A DNA stretch of 64,000 nt from Cardinalis cardinalis (Eukaryota > Chordata > Aves > Passeriformes > Cardinalidae), in NCBI GenBank assembly GCA_014549065.1, contig JACDOX010000111.1:1610882-1674881 (forward strand), written 5' to 3'. Below the pieces are notes generated by a model. It saw only the letters and a program-made list of their open reading frames with translations, did no database searches and was not told where the DNA came from. Shown one piece after another: positions 35,966 to 50,200 of this stretch. The position numbers were made by a program, and so were the translations under genes. The stretch's first letter is position 1. Every line of letters starts with the position of its first letter.

Positions 35966-37068
35966 CTTCATGTTTAGTGTCTGCCTTCTGTGAGAGGCAA
36001 AGGTTTTGGTTTTACTCATTTCCAGTGGAAGAGGTGCTGTGGAGCAGCAGCTTCAGACCTGCAGTGGGGTCTCTGCCAAGCAAATCACTCCTGCACTGCA
36101 TCATCTTCTGCTGAATCACTTCTTGTCCTGAGGTTTCCCTCCGAGGGAGTAAAGGACACTGCCAGGGTCCAGGCAGCTCCTCCAGCCTTTTCCCTGCAGG
36201 AGTGTCTGAAGAGGGGTGTTTGGGGTGCAGTGGTGTCTCTTGTGCCTTGGTGGACCTGAGCAGAGCCCCACAGCATTTCTGCAGTTTCAGGGGGATCAGG
36301 GGTGTGGGTGTTGCTGGGTTAGATGAGGCACTGCAGCAATCCAATACTTCCCAGTGCCTTCCCAAAGAGCTGCTGCAGGGACACTCACACCCTGCACTCA
36401 GGGCACCTTGTGCTTTCTGCTGGAGCCTTTGACAGGTTAAAGAGGTGAGATCCAGCAATCTTGGNAAAAGCCTGAGAACTGGTCCTCCAAGAAGAAGATG
36501 TGAGTGGCAGGGAGATCCCCAGGCTTGTTCTGTGCTGCCATTTCCCCATTGGCAGCTAATGTTGAACTCCAGGCCATCAAAAACAATAGAAATGCCTCTA
36601 AAATTTTCCAGAGCTTAAAAACTACACACAGTCATTACTATTGCTTTTCTAACCACAAAAAAGGCCCTGATTTGGGGGCCTGCTCTTTGTAGTTACCATC
36701 TCCAGACAGGCCTTGGTGGGACAAATCAACTTCCTGCAACATTTGCTTAATTTAGGGACCAGATGGAAATGCTTTTTGGGCACCTTCCTCCTGCTGACCA
36801 GCTCACATGAACACAGGTGGACGAAAGCAGTCCCAGAGCACATACCAACAACCAGCAGCACAGATGCACACACCAACTGCTGCCACTGAGGTTCCATATT
36901 CATGGTTATTCAGACTTGCACTGACAACCACACTATTTTTGGCTCTGTGCTAGTCAGCCGAGGTGCTGAGCTCCTGCTGATCAAGGATCACGAAGGAGAT
37001 GATGCAGCAAATGAGATTTGTATGCTGGAAGTCACTCGTGCTTTGAGAGCCTGCCAAAAATAATGTTT

Positions 37069-37253
37069 CAGAGGGCATGTATAACACTGCCAAAATCAAG
37101 CTGATGAATGGCTGTATCATTGAATTTGGATGCAGAACGAGGGTCAAGTTGGGAACAGTCTAGCAATAGGCCATTCATGCAGTCTAAGCAGGATGGGATC
37201 AGGGCATTTTGTAATCAACACTTATTAAAGCCCTGTTTTATTCCAAAGTGCAG
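37069..37253 (+). repeat. 186-bp duplicated block, copy B
   Basis: Same-orientation copy of 35,731-35,916, offset by 1,338 bp. The high identity over its whole length with abrupt edges suggests a fairly recent event. The sequence between the copies (35,966-37,068) is unique-looking and contains no recognised gene. Confidence 0.88.
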
Positions 37254-40200
37254 TAGAAAGAGGGCAGAGAGAAATTAAGTCTGGAAGGTAGATTACAAGG
37301 GACTTTNAAGGCTCTGTGGTTCCAGGCTTATCTGATTTTTTGGGAGTTTCCTCTAGTTAGGCACAATAAACCAAGGAAATGCCATTAGTCTCTTCAGAAA
37401 CCTGTACACATCCAGGAGTGTATTCTGCAACACTGCTGTTCAGTCTTTTCTTCCAGTAGAATTGTTCATGGTTGATATTAATTCAAAACACGGGAATAAG
37501 AAGTCTGTAGATTAAATGCTGCATGCTATTTTGCCCGAAGATGTGAGGAGTTTGAATTTAAAAAATGAGGCTTAGCTCTGAAAGCGTACAGCCTCGCTTT
37601 TCATTTTTTATTGAGGAATTTTATCTCCCTGGGTAACATGCAGGTGCAGCGAGAAGTGCATCACTTTTTCCTATCTAGAGAAAGGTGGTGAAGAAAAGCA
37701 CAGATCAGGCACAGAGAGNGTCAGGTCTTGACTGAATACCCTCCCCTCTTAGCTTTTGCTTTTCAGTTCTGTTTACATTTTTCTCTTTAACCAGTAGGTG
37801 CTTTCCCACTGATTTTGCTTGGAAGAGCTTTTTTTATGACAAGTCACTTTGGACTGAAGCCAGTTTTAGCCACTTTTATAGCCAAGAACCTTGTGACCAA
37901 GAAGAATATNATGTTCAGGTCCACCATGACAACTGAGGGCTCACATCAGAGACAATGCTGCCTAAAATAACCACCAAGCACAGTTCTGCTAATTGCCATT
38001 ATCTTATGAAAAGTGCAATATCATTTCTAGCACACTCAAACAACAGGACATGGAGGTGTGTTGGGAATGTCACAGACAATTCAATTAAAGTAACTGGAGG
38101 TGTGGTAATTGTTGCTATAACCTTCTGTGGTTTTTGTGACCTCAGTGGTATCTTACACCCGAGTCATGAGCTCCCAAAGTGACAACAAGCCGCTCCCAAT
38201 CCACAGAAAAAGGCCCAGTCCATGGTGTGGAATTGTATCCAGATGGGAACAGAACAGGCAGATGACTAAGAAAACCACTTAATGTAAATTAGTTGTTTAT
38301 GCCCAGAAATCTCATGTGAGAGAGCTCTTGATGCACTTGGCTCAATGGAACACAGAAAACAATAAGAGAATAACAAACCTGTAATTAAATAGAGTTTACA
38401 GCTGAGGCTATCTATCCAAAATCATCTGCCTAGTGTTGCCATAATACCTAGTGATGGACAAATCCATCCTATTGTACCTGGACATACTGGTTTAATAGAT
38501 ATTTGTCAGTTCTACATCCATGCTTAGGTTACTAAATGACTCATATGAGGCAAATTAAATCTCATGGCAGAATATTACATTAGAAACATTAGCTAAGCCT
38601 TACAGACCCGAATAATTGCAGAGCTATTCCAAGTCACAAGTGATGATTTATGCCTATCTTTTTATTAATTTATTGCCTGCCCCTAAATTGGGAGAGTTGC
38701 TCTTCAGGAAAAATATCTCAGTTAAAATAAGAACTGAACTCCAGAAGACAGAGGATTTTGATTCAAGATAGCAAAGAGGGTAATAAGGATTGAAGAGTTG
38801 CAAGTGATGAATTACTTTGCAGTTTGAATTCAGCTCCAGCAGAAATCTTGCCAAGATACCCAATTCTCTTCCCACACTTATCTCTGGACTGATAGCAGGG
38901 CTGGTAGCTGTCCATTTCATCCAGACAGGAGTCAGGCTTTGAACCGTGTGCTAAATGGTTATCAGTGCCTCCCTCTCCCAACCAAACAACTCCATCTCAG
39001 TGATCTTTAAGGTCAAAGCTGGAGTGGGGCAGTGCACATAAAGAATTTTACTCAGCTGCACCCTCCCAGCTCCTGCTCAGGCATCTCATCCTGTGCTCCT
39101 GCTCAGGACCACAAGCACCTTGATTCTGGTCAAGGGCTTCACCACTTCTCAAGGATTCCTCCTCTTCCTCACCACTGCCAGNCATCCATCATGTGGGTCT
39201 GGACTCAGAGTGTTGCTTGCTTTGTTCTCTGGTCTCTCTGTGCTTCCTCACACTCTCCCAAACAGCCCCTGCCCACACAGTGAGGGTTAAACCACGTTGG
39301 TACCAATTCCTGCAGTGGGGATTTGAGCATGTGCCAGCACTGATGAACAGCCCCTCTCCATTTCCCTGTGAACNAACAGTGGCCACTCAAATGTTTGCTT
39401 AAACACAAATGGATTTAAGCCTGGCTGAGCAGGATCTCTGTCTGCTTGGGCACAAATATTTGAGGGGATCTTTCTCCATCATTTCCCCAGCTAATTTCCA
39501 GCTTTATACTTAACTGATTGATGACTCACTGTCAGTGTCCATGACCAAGAAACACTGACAGTCTCTAGAGGGAAGTTTATTTCATTCTCCCAGGCCACGC
39601 TGAGGGTGATGATGTTGCAAAGCCCGGAGGGTGAAGGTTGGCCTTCACAGGAGAGAGGAAGAATAGGTGGCTATCTTTCATTAGACAAAGAAGACACATT
39701 TTTAAAGGTCAGATCTCTCATCAATTTCCTAGCTACAGTCCAACCAGTGCTTTGAAATGCATTGCTGCTCTAGCTGTAAATAACAAAACCTAAATTTAGG
39801 CCAGTTTATGAAGCAGCACTCAAAACACTATAGCTTTCATTGCATCTCGTCTTTTGAGAGCTGTAAAAAGTAAATTTATCCCAGGAGATGTTGCCTTACA
39901 ACAGATGTCAGATTCTCTTAGAATCTGAGATTGGAAGTGAACACCTTGGCAATGGTGAAAAGTGCTTTGTGTTTGGAGAGCAGCAAGTTAAATGCCTAGC
40001 CTGCATCCATTTTTCCTGCTTCAGCTGAGCAGCAGTGCTAAAAACAGCCCAAAACACCAAGAGCTTGCCTGCTTTTATGGATTCAGGTTGCCCTAATTTA
40101 TAAGGCTGTATGTGCATATCCATGAGCAGCTACTGTGGGTGAATGGGGAGCAGAACTCCACCCAGAAAGACTGGAGTGTGTTTGTGGGCTGGTACTGGCT

Positions 40201-42208
40201 TAGAGGGACATTGGCAAAGGTTGGTTAATGCAGCTGCAAAAACTGTGGCTCACACATCAGAAAATAGAACTGTGATGCATTTGGAGGAGCCAGCTGTGCT
40301 TTATGAATAGGGGAGTGGGTAGTGCTGCTGGACAGGGTAAAGCTGTAAATGTTGTATATATGGATAANGTGGGAGAAGAGCTACATGGATAGACTTGCCC
40401 TTGCCATGTTAGGAATGGTCTTACCTAACCAGCTCAGGAGCCTTTTTAATACAATTTATCAAACTGAATAATAGAGCAAACATAAATTGAAAGCAAACAT
40501 GCTACTTGCTTTATTTACAAAGCTAANAGAAATGCAAAAAATAAAGTAATCAAATTATGTTCTCAAGTAAAAATGAATCAATAGATTAATAGCTTCAAAG
40601 TGCTTCCATACCAAATTAACACAATAAGCAATCAAATCAAATGATGAGGCTGTCACTTTCAGTCCTTGTCACNAATGAAGTAATGCTAAGAGAATCAGAA
40701 GAAGAGTTGTTTTCAGACCACAAGTGTCTGGCATCCAACCCAGAACACTCCTTTCACTTGTCTGGGGAGCAGCCCAGGTCACNCCACCTGTTTGATCTGG
40801 ACTTTGACCCTCACCAAGCAAGAATGAGAGAGCTGAGCAATATTCCTCTTTCAACACAAGAAGTGCTCAGCTATCCAGGAGTAAACAGTGATTCTTGCCA
40901 TAACATTTTTTTAAAGCCCTGTGGCTGTTTCAGGGAGATGGGTGTCATTACCAGTCCCCCTGTACTTACACACAGTTTGTGGGATAGTAGATCCACCCTC
41001 TAGCACAGGTGGGATTGCTAAATCCTGCATGATGCAGCTTTAGAGCAGAACTGCTGACTAACTCGGTGTCAGGCTGACATCATTTATTTTTATGAAGCTG
41101 TGAAAGGTGTTTCTCCTTGAGCTGTACACAAACATTCATTTGTAACTGGGGGAGGAGGGTGGCAGGTGGAAGAGAGAAAATACAAGGACTGAAGTCAACC
41201 TGGAAGTGGAGCAATTCAGTGAGGAACCTGCAGGCGTGTCCAGGAGCTGAGCAAGGGCACTCTGGCCTGTGCTGGACCATCCCCAGGAGCCAGGAAAGTG
41301 CCCACTGGCCCAGGCTGGATCCTGCTGAATCCCTGGAGTAGAACTGCTCAGATGCCGCTTGATTCCTGCTGCTGACACACAAATTAACAGGAGGCAATAT
41401 GGAAAAATAGAGAGAACTGGAGAGAGTATTGCTCAACAATCCCCAGGTAAATGTGCACTGTGTTTTCTGATGACCACAGTGTTCCCTTCCTGAAACAAAA
41501 CTGAACCCTAGTGAATGCTGGGAACAAGGGCTGGATTTATTCTCCATAGGGCAATGCTGAGAAAATGCTTCTGGATGTTTCTGTCACTAAAATATCTCAC
41601 TAGGAGAGTACAAAGGCAGATACTAGTGAGTTTATCAAAAGAAAGAGCTTTCAACCCATCAGGGAGCAACAATGTGCTGTCCAAGGAATATGAAGATAAG
41701 CTACTCTAATTTCATGCTGTGTTATTTTATTCCATAAGACAAACTATTACTTGCTTTCATAAATTTATAACGATGACCATACAAATTATGGTTTGATGTC
41801 ACAGTCAGTCTCTTGGCTTAGCTAGCAGGGGAGAGGAAAAGGTAATTGCAAAATGTACAATGACAATAAAACAGTAAAGCTAGGTGGTTATGTTAGCCAT
41901 TATTTCTGATGTGTGAATGTTTCCACTACAGCTAATTTTCGAGAGGAAATTGGAAATTTCTTTTAAAGAAAAATCCTTCCTGGAATCCTAATAAGGGACA
42001 GAGGAAATGATGGTAAAGCCTCTCATGGCAAGTTGGGTGAGCAGCATGAAGGAGCAGTAGCAGGGGAGTTTGCTGGGATGTCACTTGTTGCTTCCTGACA
42101 GCTTCAAGGAGAGGATGTGAGCCAAGGATCGACTGTGACCAGAGCAGGGATCAGCCTGGTGGTCCTGGCTGGGGGAGCAGCTGGAGTGTTGCAGTCTTCA
42201 GGTACACA
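37254..42208. other. Unannotated upstream flank
   Basis: Unique-looking DNA, AT-rich around 40,440-40,640. No exon, RNA gene or clear repeat recognised apart from short local duplications such as GCTCCTGCTCAGG near 39,071 and 39,098. Confidence 0.35.
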
Positions 42209-42886
42209 TGTTCCAGATTGCAAGGCAAGATGTTTTCTATTACCATCTGTATGGCAGCTGTCTTTTGTCAAGTGGGCAGTTTGCCTTATCTCTCTCTTTG
42301 AGTGACCACATTCACACCTCCCTCAGGAGGGGACATCTGCTGATAACAGCTACTGAATGTCACTGCATGGCTGATAAGAACTACAGCATCCCACTGGGAG
42401 ATGTGAGCCCAGAGGGAGGAGCCAAGCATTCCTACCCAGATATAATCCAGAGCTTTTGAGACACCAGCGTGGCTTTGTCCTCTGGATTCCCCTGAGGAAC
42501 AGCAGCTGCCTCTCCTCCCACTGGATCTTCAGAGGAAGAATACATCCTTCTCTACAGATCCCCCTTGCTCCAACAGAACCAACCCTGACACTGCAGGAGG
42601 GCTGCAGCCACANTTCCAATGGGACTGCCACCAACACCCTGACCCACAGGGTGTCAGGTTGGGTTCTGACTCTGTCAGTGCTGTTCTAGTGTACTGCATT
42701 GTTTATTTTATCCTTTTATTTTCTTCCTTATTAAGTAACTGTTATTTCCTGCTCCCATATTTTTGCCTGAGAGCCCTTTAATTGAAAATTTATAGCAATT
42801 TGGAGGGGTGGGGAGGGTTTACATTCTCCATTTCAGGGGAGGCTCCTGCCTTCCTGAGCAGACTCCTGTCTTTCCAAACCAAGACA
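42209..42886 (+). mobile_element. Endogenous retrovirus LTR, probable solo
   Basis: The block begins TGTTCCAGATTGCAAGGC and ends TTTCCAAACCAAGACA, giving TGT...ACA ends. It carries TTGTCAAGTGGGCAGTTTGC, GGAGCCAAGCATTCCTAC and a TTCCTTATTAAGTAACTG region that is the likely polyadenylation zone. It closely resembles an LTR family I recall from songbird genomes. The flanks ACACA (42,204-42,208) and ATACA (42,887-42,891) match at four of five bases and may be a decayed target duplication. No retroviral coding region is attached. Confidence 0.75.
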
Positions 42887-43782
42887 ATACAGTAAGCAAA
42901 CAATGCAAGGAATCAGTTCAACAACTTGTCTGAGCAGATCAACACCAGCAACAAGAAGAAATTTCCAGCAGATAGATAGTGAGAGGAAAGCCCNCACATC
43001 AAATCTGTGTGGGTGGTTAGCAGGAGTGCAGTACCTGCTTCTTTTGGGTAATGTTCTAAAATGTTGGAAGTCACTGAGGACAACCTCTTGGGACAATGGC
43101 ATTGACTTTAGTANCTCTTCAAAGTGAAGATGAGCCAACAGAAGGTGGGTTGTGATACAAAATAAAATGTTCTAGGGTGTTCTGACTATTGAAGTAGGTG
43201 CTTGTTTAACATGGCTGGGAATACTGTTATTAAAATAAATATTTGTTGCTAAGATACCCTGTTAGTTCAATAGCCTTGAAATCTAGTTTGTGTCATTAGA
43301 CTGGAGGTGCAGATATTTTATAAATATGTCATTGCAGGGATTGCAGGCAGACCTGGGAGGCAGGGAGGGAACTCNTCAAACACTAATAAGAAATAAAACA
43401 GCTGCTAGCAGCAGCTCTGACCTTCAGGGCAAAGCTATCCTTGGAAAGCAAGCAGCTTGCTGAGTGGGAGGAAGAGCAAGAAGGAAAACAGGGGTAAGAG
43501 AGAAGGGAGAAAAGGAGCANGATAGCCACAAGGGAAGGCAACAAACTGCCTGATAAATGCCACCTCACTTGGGCTTTGTTCACATCAGCCTGTGAGGAGG
43601 AATAGCAGAGGCAGAGCCTGGAAAGAGAGGGGTGGAGGGGTGGCCTTCTGGCAGCCAGAATTCCTCACCCTTTACTACAGGACATTGGGTCTGCCTGGGC
43701 TGGTCCCGCGAGCTGGGCTCCAGTCAGTGGCTGCAGCCCCACAGATGTGCTCCTACGCTGGGATTTCCAGAGAGGGCGTTGT
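42887..43782. other. Unannotated flank between LTR and minisatellite
   Basis: No recognised gene. The stretch 43,590-43,780 before the minisatellite may include older CR1-like sequence, but this could not be supported. Confidence 0.3.
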
Positions 43783-44030
43783 CCAAGCTGAAACAAGCAC
43801 CCAGATACCAACACCCAGATATCAGGTTCTTAATCCAAGCAGAAACAAGCACCCAGACATCAGGTTCTTCATCCAAGCATAAACAAGCACCCAGACATCA
43901 GGTTCTTCATCCAAGCATAAACAAGCACCCAGACATCAGGTTCTTCATCCAAGCATAAACAAGCACCCAGATATTGGGTTCTTCATCCAAGCAGAAACAA
44001 GCACCCAGATATTGGGTTCTTCATCCAGAG
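43783..44030 (+). repeat. 38-bp minisatellite, about six units
   Basis: The unit AAGCACCCAGACATCAGG plus TTCTTCATCCAAGCATAAAC recurs with ACAAGCACCC starting points at 43794, 43846, 43884, 43922, 43960 and 43998. Spacing is exactly 38 bp after the first unit, which carries a 14-bp extra CAGATACCAACACC-like segment. Later units change CAGACATCAGG to CAGATATTGGG, so neighbouring units share variants. The array runs straight into a CR1 fragment. Confidence 0.92.
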
Positions 44031-44033
44031 CAT

Positions 44034-44217
44034 GGCTGGGCACCGGCACTGGCTCCCCAGGGCAGTGGTGAAAGCTCCAAGCCTGACAGAGCTCAAGAAG
44101 TGTTTGGACAGCACTGTCAGGCACATGGTGGGATTCTTGGAGCTGTCCTGTGTGGGGCCAGGAGCTGGANTTTGATGATCCTTGTGGATCTCTTCCAACT
44201 CAGAATATTCTATGATC
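44034..44217 (+). mobile_element. CR1 LINE 3'-end fragment
   Basis: The sequence follows a CR1 3' end: GGCTCCCCAGGGCAGTGGT, AAGCCTGACAGAGCTCAAGA, TTTGGACAGCACTGTCAGG, GATGATCCTTGTGGATCTCT, TCCAACTCAGAATATTC and a terminal TATGAT. About 185 bp remain, with no coding part. It belongs to a different CR1 subtype from the copy at 10,389-10,578, judged by the CTGACAGAG and CACATGGTGGGA segments. Confidence 0.88.
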
Positions 44218-47200
44218 TAATTTAGGTCAGCACCAGCCTGCTTCTTGGGCCTCTAGCCCATGGTATAGAAACATTTATTCCAGTCTTCCTAAAGAAAATT
44301 CTCTCTGCCTTTTAGAGAGGGCAGAAGGCATCCCTAGAAGCTTCTAGATATTAATTCAGCATCTTTGATTAAGCATCTCTCTTTCTCTCCATTGAAAATT
44401 TAAGAAATGAGTAGGAAATGCNGGATGACTCATCCCACCAGAGGTACTGCTTTTCTGAGGAGGATCAGCAGCTTTTTAAAGAAAAGGCAGTGGCATTAGC
44501 TCATCTTTTTCTTCATCTTCCATCTCACCATATAATAAGACTAGGGGGTGGAAAATGTGCCTTGAATGAAAACAGCTTTGGCTCTGTGCTTTCCTGAGCC
44601 TGAGAAGATCTGAATTTGTCTGATATGAGAGCATGCCAACCTCAGCATGGAGGGGAGCCAGGGAGGGAGTGAGAGGAATCCTCTGTCCCTCCTGTTGGCA
44701 GGGGATCTCTGCAATCCTTAAAGGGGTTTAGCTCCCAAAGCTCATGGGCTCAGCAGGAAAGTTAGCAAGAGGGAGTCTGANTCTCATCTGGGAAGCAGCA
44801 GGAGGCTCTGTTCCCTGCAATATGTCAGTAATAGCAAAAGTGGTNACAGAGCAGGNCTCAGGGTGTTTTGGGACAAGGCANTGGCTGCCCTTAACTGGAG
44901 CAATTTTGCTCTTGCCCCTTCTGCTTTTGGCTCCATCACTCTCATCTTCCAACCAGAGACTGGTCAGGGAAATCAGAGACATTCTTTTCCTGTTCAGGTG
45001 TCTATCAGAACAGGTCCCAGGTTTGTACTGTTCCTGCTCACACAGGTGAGCACCAGAAAAGCCCCAGGTCTGCAGATATCCTTAACAGCAAGCACAGGAA
45101 AGCTTGAAAATAAATCACCCCTCCCTTGCTAGAGACTGACTGAAAAGGGAAAGCACAAAAGAGAAAGCACCAGGGTTGAGTCCTCGTTTCAGCCATAGAA
45201 GTCCTGGGGCAATGCTGGCCCACAGAGGAAATTTACCACATATTCTCCCTATGTCTTTGTGCTTTAGCAGATGATAGTAACATCTGTATTTCTCAAGTCA
45301 ATGTACCCAATTTCATTACAAAGGGGTTTTTCAGATGGTAACCCTTGCTGTAGCAGTTTAAGATGTTATTGCCTCCAGCTGTGTGCTCTGTCCCTCTGTT
45401 CAAAGTCACAACCTTTAAGAGCCAGCAGAAGGAGATGTGCACCCACCTACATCTGCTCCCATTCCCAATCCTGCACATTAAAGCCTTCAACTAAGGCTGT
45501 GGATAAAAATTTGGAGACATCAAAGAAGGAGTGACATTTCCTTCACCTCACATTGCTAAGAGGGCAATAACCTTACTGTGTATGAGTGACAGCTGGACCT
45601 GGTCACCCATTAAAGCAGTTGCTCAAGTCTCTCAAAGCTGATGCGTGGCAGTCGGAAGCTGTGCTNGCCCTGGAAGGGCTTTTCTTGCACAGTAGGGCAG
45701 GTACAGTGATTTGAGCAACAGAGTTTGTTACTGGCTGTGTAGCTGTATCACCATTTCTGCTCTTTGTGCTCCTAGAGAAAGCAAAGCTGTATTTTATGAG
45801 CAAGCCAAACTATCCCAGAAAACACGAACTCTCCCCAGTGTAGCTGGATCTGCACCAGAGGCTTCTGCTGACACAGTTAAGACAGTCAAGGATTATTCTG
45901 CTTTTCTGTCCTATCAACCTACCAGGCTGGAAAATATCTGCTGTAGAGAGCAGAATAAAAGAGATCACAATAGTTTGTCTTTTCTGTGGTGCTCCAATTT
46001 AAACAGGATCACATGGGCAGCATCCGTGGGTGCAGCTTTACTGCAGAGATCGATTTCAGCGCCCTGAGGAATTTGACCAGTGGTAATGTAGCGTGGCTTT
46101 AAAATTAGAAAACCCAATTACAGCCAGGCTCTGTCTGCACAGCTTCTGCTTTGGTGGCTGGGGCCACCAGCCTGTTCATGTGAGGGCAGAAACCTGCCAG
46201 AGGTGCCCCATGGCCAGCCCTTGAAAACACAATCTTGGGAGTGCACATGAAGAGGAGCACANAGTTACACGTAGCTGCTGGGCTGTCTGCTTGTATAACC
46301 ATTTTTTGCTCACAGANAAGTGATTCTGGCAGAGTATAAATACTGCCATAACAGTTCTGAGAGCACTGCTGAGGGAGAAATATGTGGTTTAGCAGGGATG
46401 GCTAGTGAAGCACTTATGTCACCTCCTTGCAGAGTGATGGAAGTATTGCATTATTACNAACCTATCCTAGGAAATGGAAACCCTCCATCATTTTCCTTGT
46501 CCCTGTGCTTTAATAACGAGAGTGGTGAACTATATGGTGTCCTCTACAGGCTAAGAATCTGTGGACAAATTACTAAATTTATTAAAGCCAAACAGATAAA
46601 ATCTTGATCCTACAGACTTCAGTGGGACCTGGATTTTACTTTATGTTCANAAACTTGCCCGTGTGTATAAAGTCCTTTTGTACTGTGTTCTGCTCTTGTG
46701 TAATAGTTAACTTACTTCCCAGTATTAATGTTTAACATAGACTTTTTTCTAAAAAAGTAGTTTTTAATGNAGAGCTAATTGATTCTGTCTCTGCCCTGAG
46801 TTGCTGGTAACTGAACCATACTTCCTTTGCAGAGGAGANATGCATGGGGATGTTATTATCTGACCCTGGGACTGGGGGGCAAAAAATCCACTGTGTCATT
46901 GCCCATCATTCCTGCAGCTATTTAAAGCAGCCAGCAGTAGTGGAATATTCCCCCATTGCCCNCTGGTTGTAGTCTGTGCTCACCTTCCAGTGGAAGGAAG
47001 AACAGCCCATTTTGCTCACCAGTGGAGATGATGTTCAGAGATAGCCACTTTCTCATCTTGCTTCTCCTATAAATCCTCAGTAGCCTTGGGCAGTTCAATT
47101 CTTGTCTCTCCTCTTTTTCTCAAATTTATAAACAAAGGATAATATTTATGCAGTCTTTCAGCTGTTGTGATGGCTATTAATTACTGTTCAGGCTCTGAAA

Positions 47201-50200
47201 TTAATGTATGGTGCAAGTACTAAGTGTCATTTAATTATTGAATTTCATAATTATTTGATCTATGGGTTATTTTNAACTCTTGTCACTTAGTCTATATAGA
47301 AACATACCTATTTCTTTAGTCTGCAAAAATCTGTGTTAATGGCAAAAGGTATCTATTACTTGAAGCTGGAGGTTACAGAAATATGAGACTTTCTGGATGC
47401 CTAGAAAACAGAGAAAGGTTTGCACCATCTTCTATACCCACTATTGGACCTTCTTTTTCCTGTCTCCTCCCTCCCTTTCTTTGCACTGAATGGTGTGGTT
47501 TTCCCACTTTGCTACATTAAACCTACCTGGAGGTTCTGCCTATCTGCAAACAGCTTGATCTTAAGATTAACCTGACCCCAACCTTACCTTCAAAACTTAT
47601 TTAACGCCTGTCTTCTAAACTCTCGACAATTTCTTAATTTCTTTTCAAGCTAAGAAAAACAAATTCTGATTTTTTAATTATTTATGACTGAAAATCTTTG
47701 GGGATTTGGCTGAACTCTATGTGGAGGGCTCAAATNGAGGGTTTGTATATTGTCAGATAGGTCACTCATGGTTGCACTGAATGGGTGCTGCTTGCTTTGT
47801 GTCTGTCTTCACTGACCCATGACATGGATTTTGTGTGTGTGTGCTCGTGGAAAGAGGCAGAGAGCTGCACTTCTCCCAGTTTTGTCCTGCTCCCTGAGGA
47901 ACATGGAGAAAAAGCAGTGCCTGTGCTGCAGGGACCATGGGGACCTGTGTTTGCTGTATTCCCCATGCATTTGCTGGATTCCCCATTGTCATGCTCATAC
48001 ATCCTCTGCCTGATGTGTGCTGCTTGTTTCCATGGTCTGGAGAAGAGCAGCATTTTATCTGTGAAGAATTCAGAAGGATCTCACTCCCAATGTCTCCAGC
48101 AGANAGGGATAACAGGGTCCTAATATTTGTAGCTAGTTGAAATAAAAAAATACAAACCCTCATACTCCAAAAGTCATAGGGAGGATTTAGGGGAATGGAA
48201 GAGAGTTGCATGCTCAGCTGCTTGTCTTTAAAACCTGATAGGATCAATGTTCAGTCAGCAAAAGGTTGTAATAAATTTCTCNGCAGGATATTTCTCTTCT
48301 ACAGACAGTTTTGGTGAGTCTACAGAGGCTAACTCAAGAAATGCCCATAATTTCTGAAATTCTTAAATCTGTGCACTGCCAATAANTCTATTCAGGGAGC
48401 ACTGGGTGATATCTGAAAGGCTCAGTGACCTCCCTGTGCCAGACAAATAGCACAGCTGCTGCAAATGAGTCTGAGGAAAAGGAGGCCGGTGTGTTTATAC
48501 CAGAGCACAGGGAGGAGCAGGAGTCTCCTCAGATTCTCTCCTAACCCAGCTGGTGGCCCTGAGATCCCCCCTGCCCCAGGGGAGGCACGATTCAGGATGC
48601 TTAAAAGCCANGGCCTCAGGCAAAATCTTTTTCCAGAGGAGCTGTAAGAAGAAAATACAAATGTAGAAAGTTAGGGAGCAACACAGAGCCATCAACCAGT
48701 TCCTCTGGCCTTGTCCCTGAGGAAGAGGCCAGAGAGGCAGACCCAGAAAAATGACCATTGNTCCACCCTTGTTTTGCTTTATGCACAGAGCCAAAAGTCA
48801 ATTTTTCCTATGGAAAAAAAAAATAAAATCTGTACGATATTTTTTGTTCTAGAAAAGCCAAAATACCTGGAAAGGGCTTTCTTCTCTCTACTAGAGGAGT
48901 GGTTCTGAGCAGGCTGAGAATGGTAAGACAGGGGAGAGGAAAAGCCTTCAACTATATAGGAGCAAAAATGAAGAGAACTGATGGCAGCCAGTATGGCTCC
49001 AAGCTTGTTAGGAGAAATGCATGGAAAAGACAAGAATAAAATAGGAGACAAAAATAGCTGTATACTGTATCCAGTAGCTACAGGAAAAAAAAACTAAAAC
49101 AGAACAATACTTTGAAACAGTAAAGCTTCTGTCTTGCTGGTAAGATAAAACCAAGCAGAAGGGTTTTCCACTAGCAAATGAAGGGATGACCAGTTGACAA
49201 GAGGGTGTCTTGGATGACATGGTGTTTTTTTCTTGGTATAACAGTTACTGTGTTGAGTCTTGAGGTATGAATCACACTGCAGCAGGACAAATAGTTAAAT
49301 GGATCTGAATAATTCAGCACATCTGAACAGAAAGGAAGGAGTGCTGGAGATTGAAAAATAGGAAATTGTCATTCCACAGAGAAAAGGGTTTGAGTAACAG
49401 TGAGAGTGACTCTTTATACATTCCCAGCATGTCCATGCAGCAGCTACAGCAGTAAAGTAGTCATCAGTTAGAGTCAGGGTGCATTTGAGCTGTTACAAAA
49501 TACATGGTTTGATTTGGTTCCATACCACAGCTCTTCTTCTATTGCTGTTATGGTTTTCCATCAGTATATAATATTCTGCCTAACNGTATTTTAATAGCAC
49601 ACTATGGGCAGCTCTGTGCTCTGCTGAAAACAAAATATTTAAACAAAGAACTGTGAATTTTTAACCCATTCATATTTTATGGCTAAGTTTATTGAATTTT
49701 TATAGCACTCCAANAGTTTTCTGCAGAGGTCACAGTGGCCTTTTGCTAATAGGCAGCATAACAAGTTGGTCCATTATAATATGGCTCCAAAGTCTGAAAT
49801 ATGGCAGCTGAGAAGTAGAAAGGTAGACAACAGCAGGGACTTTCCCAGAGACTTTTTGAGGGGTCAGACATGAATTGTTTGTAACACAGGCAGAAATGTG
49901 CAGTGGTTGTTGCTTCAGCTTCGTACTGGTGCCTGAGTGGACTCAGTCAGTGTTTGGCCTCAGCCCCAGCTGAACTCAGCATCACACAGAGATGGAATCA
50001 TGGGTCATTCCACTGCCCAGCCCACTTCCCAGACACCTCTGAACTGCCTTCTANCCCTGAGCATGTCGAGGCTGCACATGAAGAAAAATGAAGCCATTCA
50101 CAGCTGGCATGTGAGGAAGCTTGGAAGCANCAGCAGCCCTGTGACTCTGGCTGCTCTGCCCCTGCCATGGCAGAGCCACCAGCCTGCTCCAGCTCCTGCA

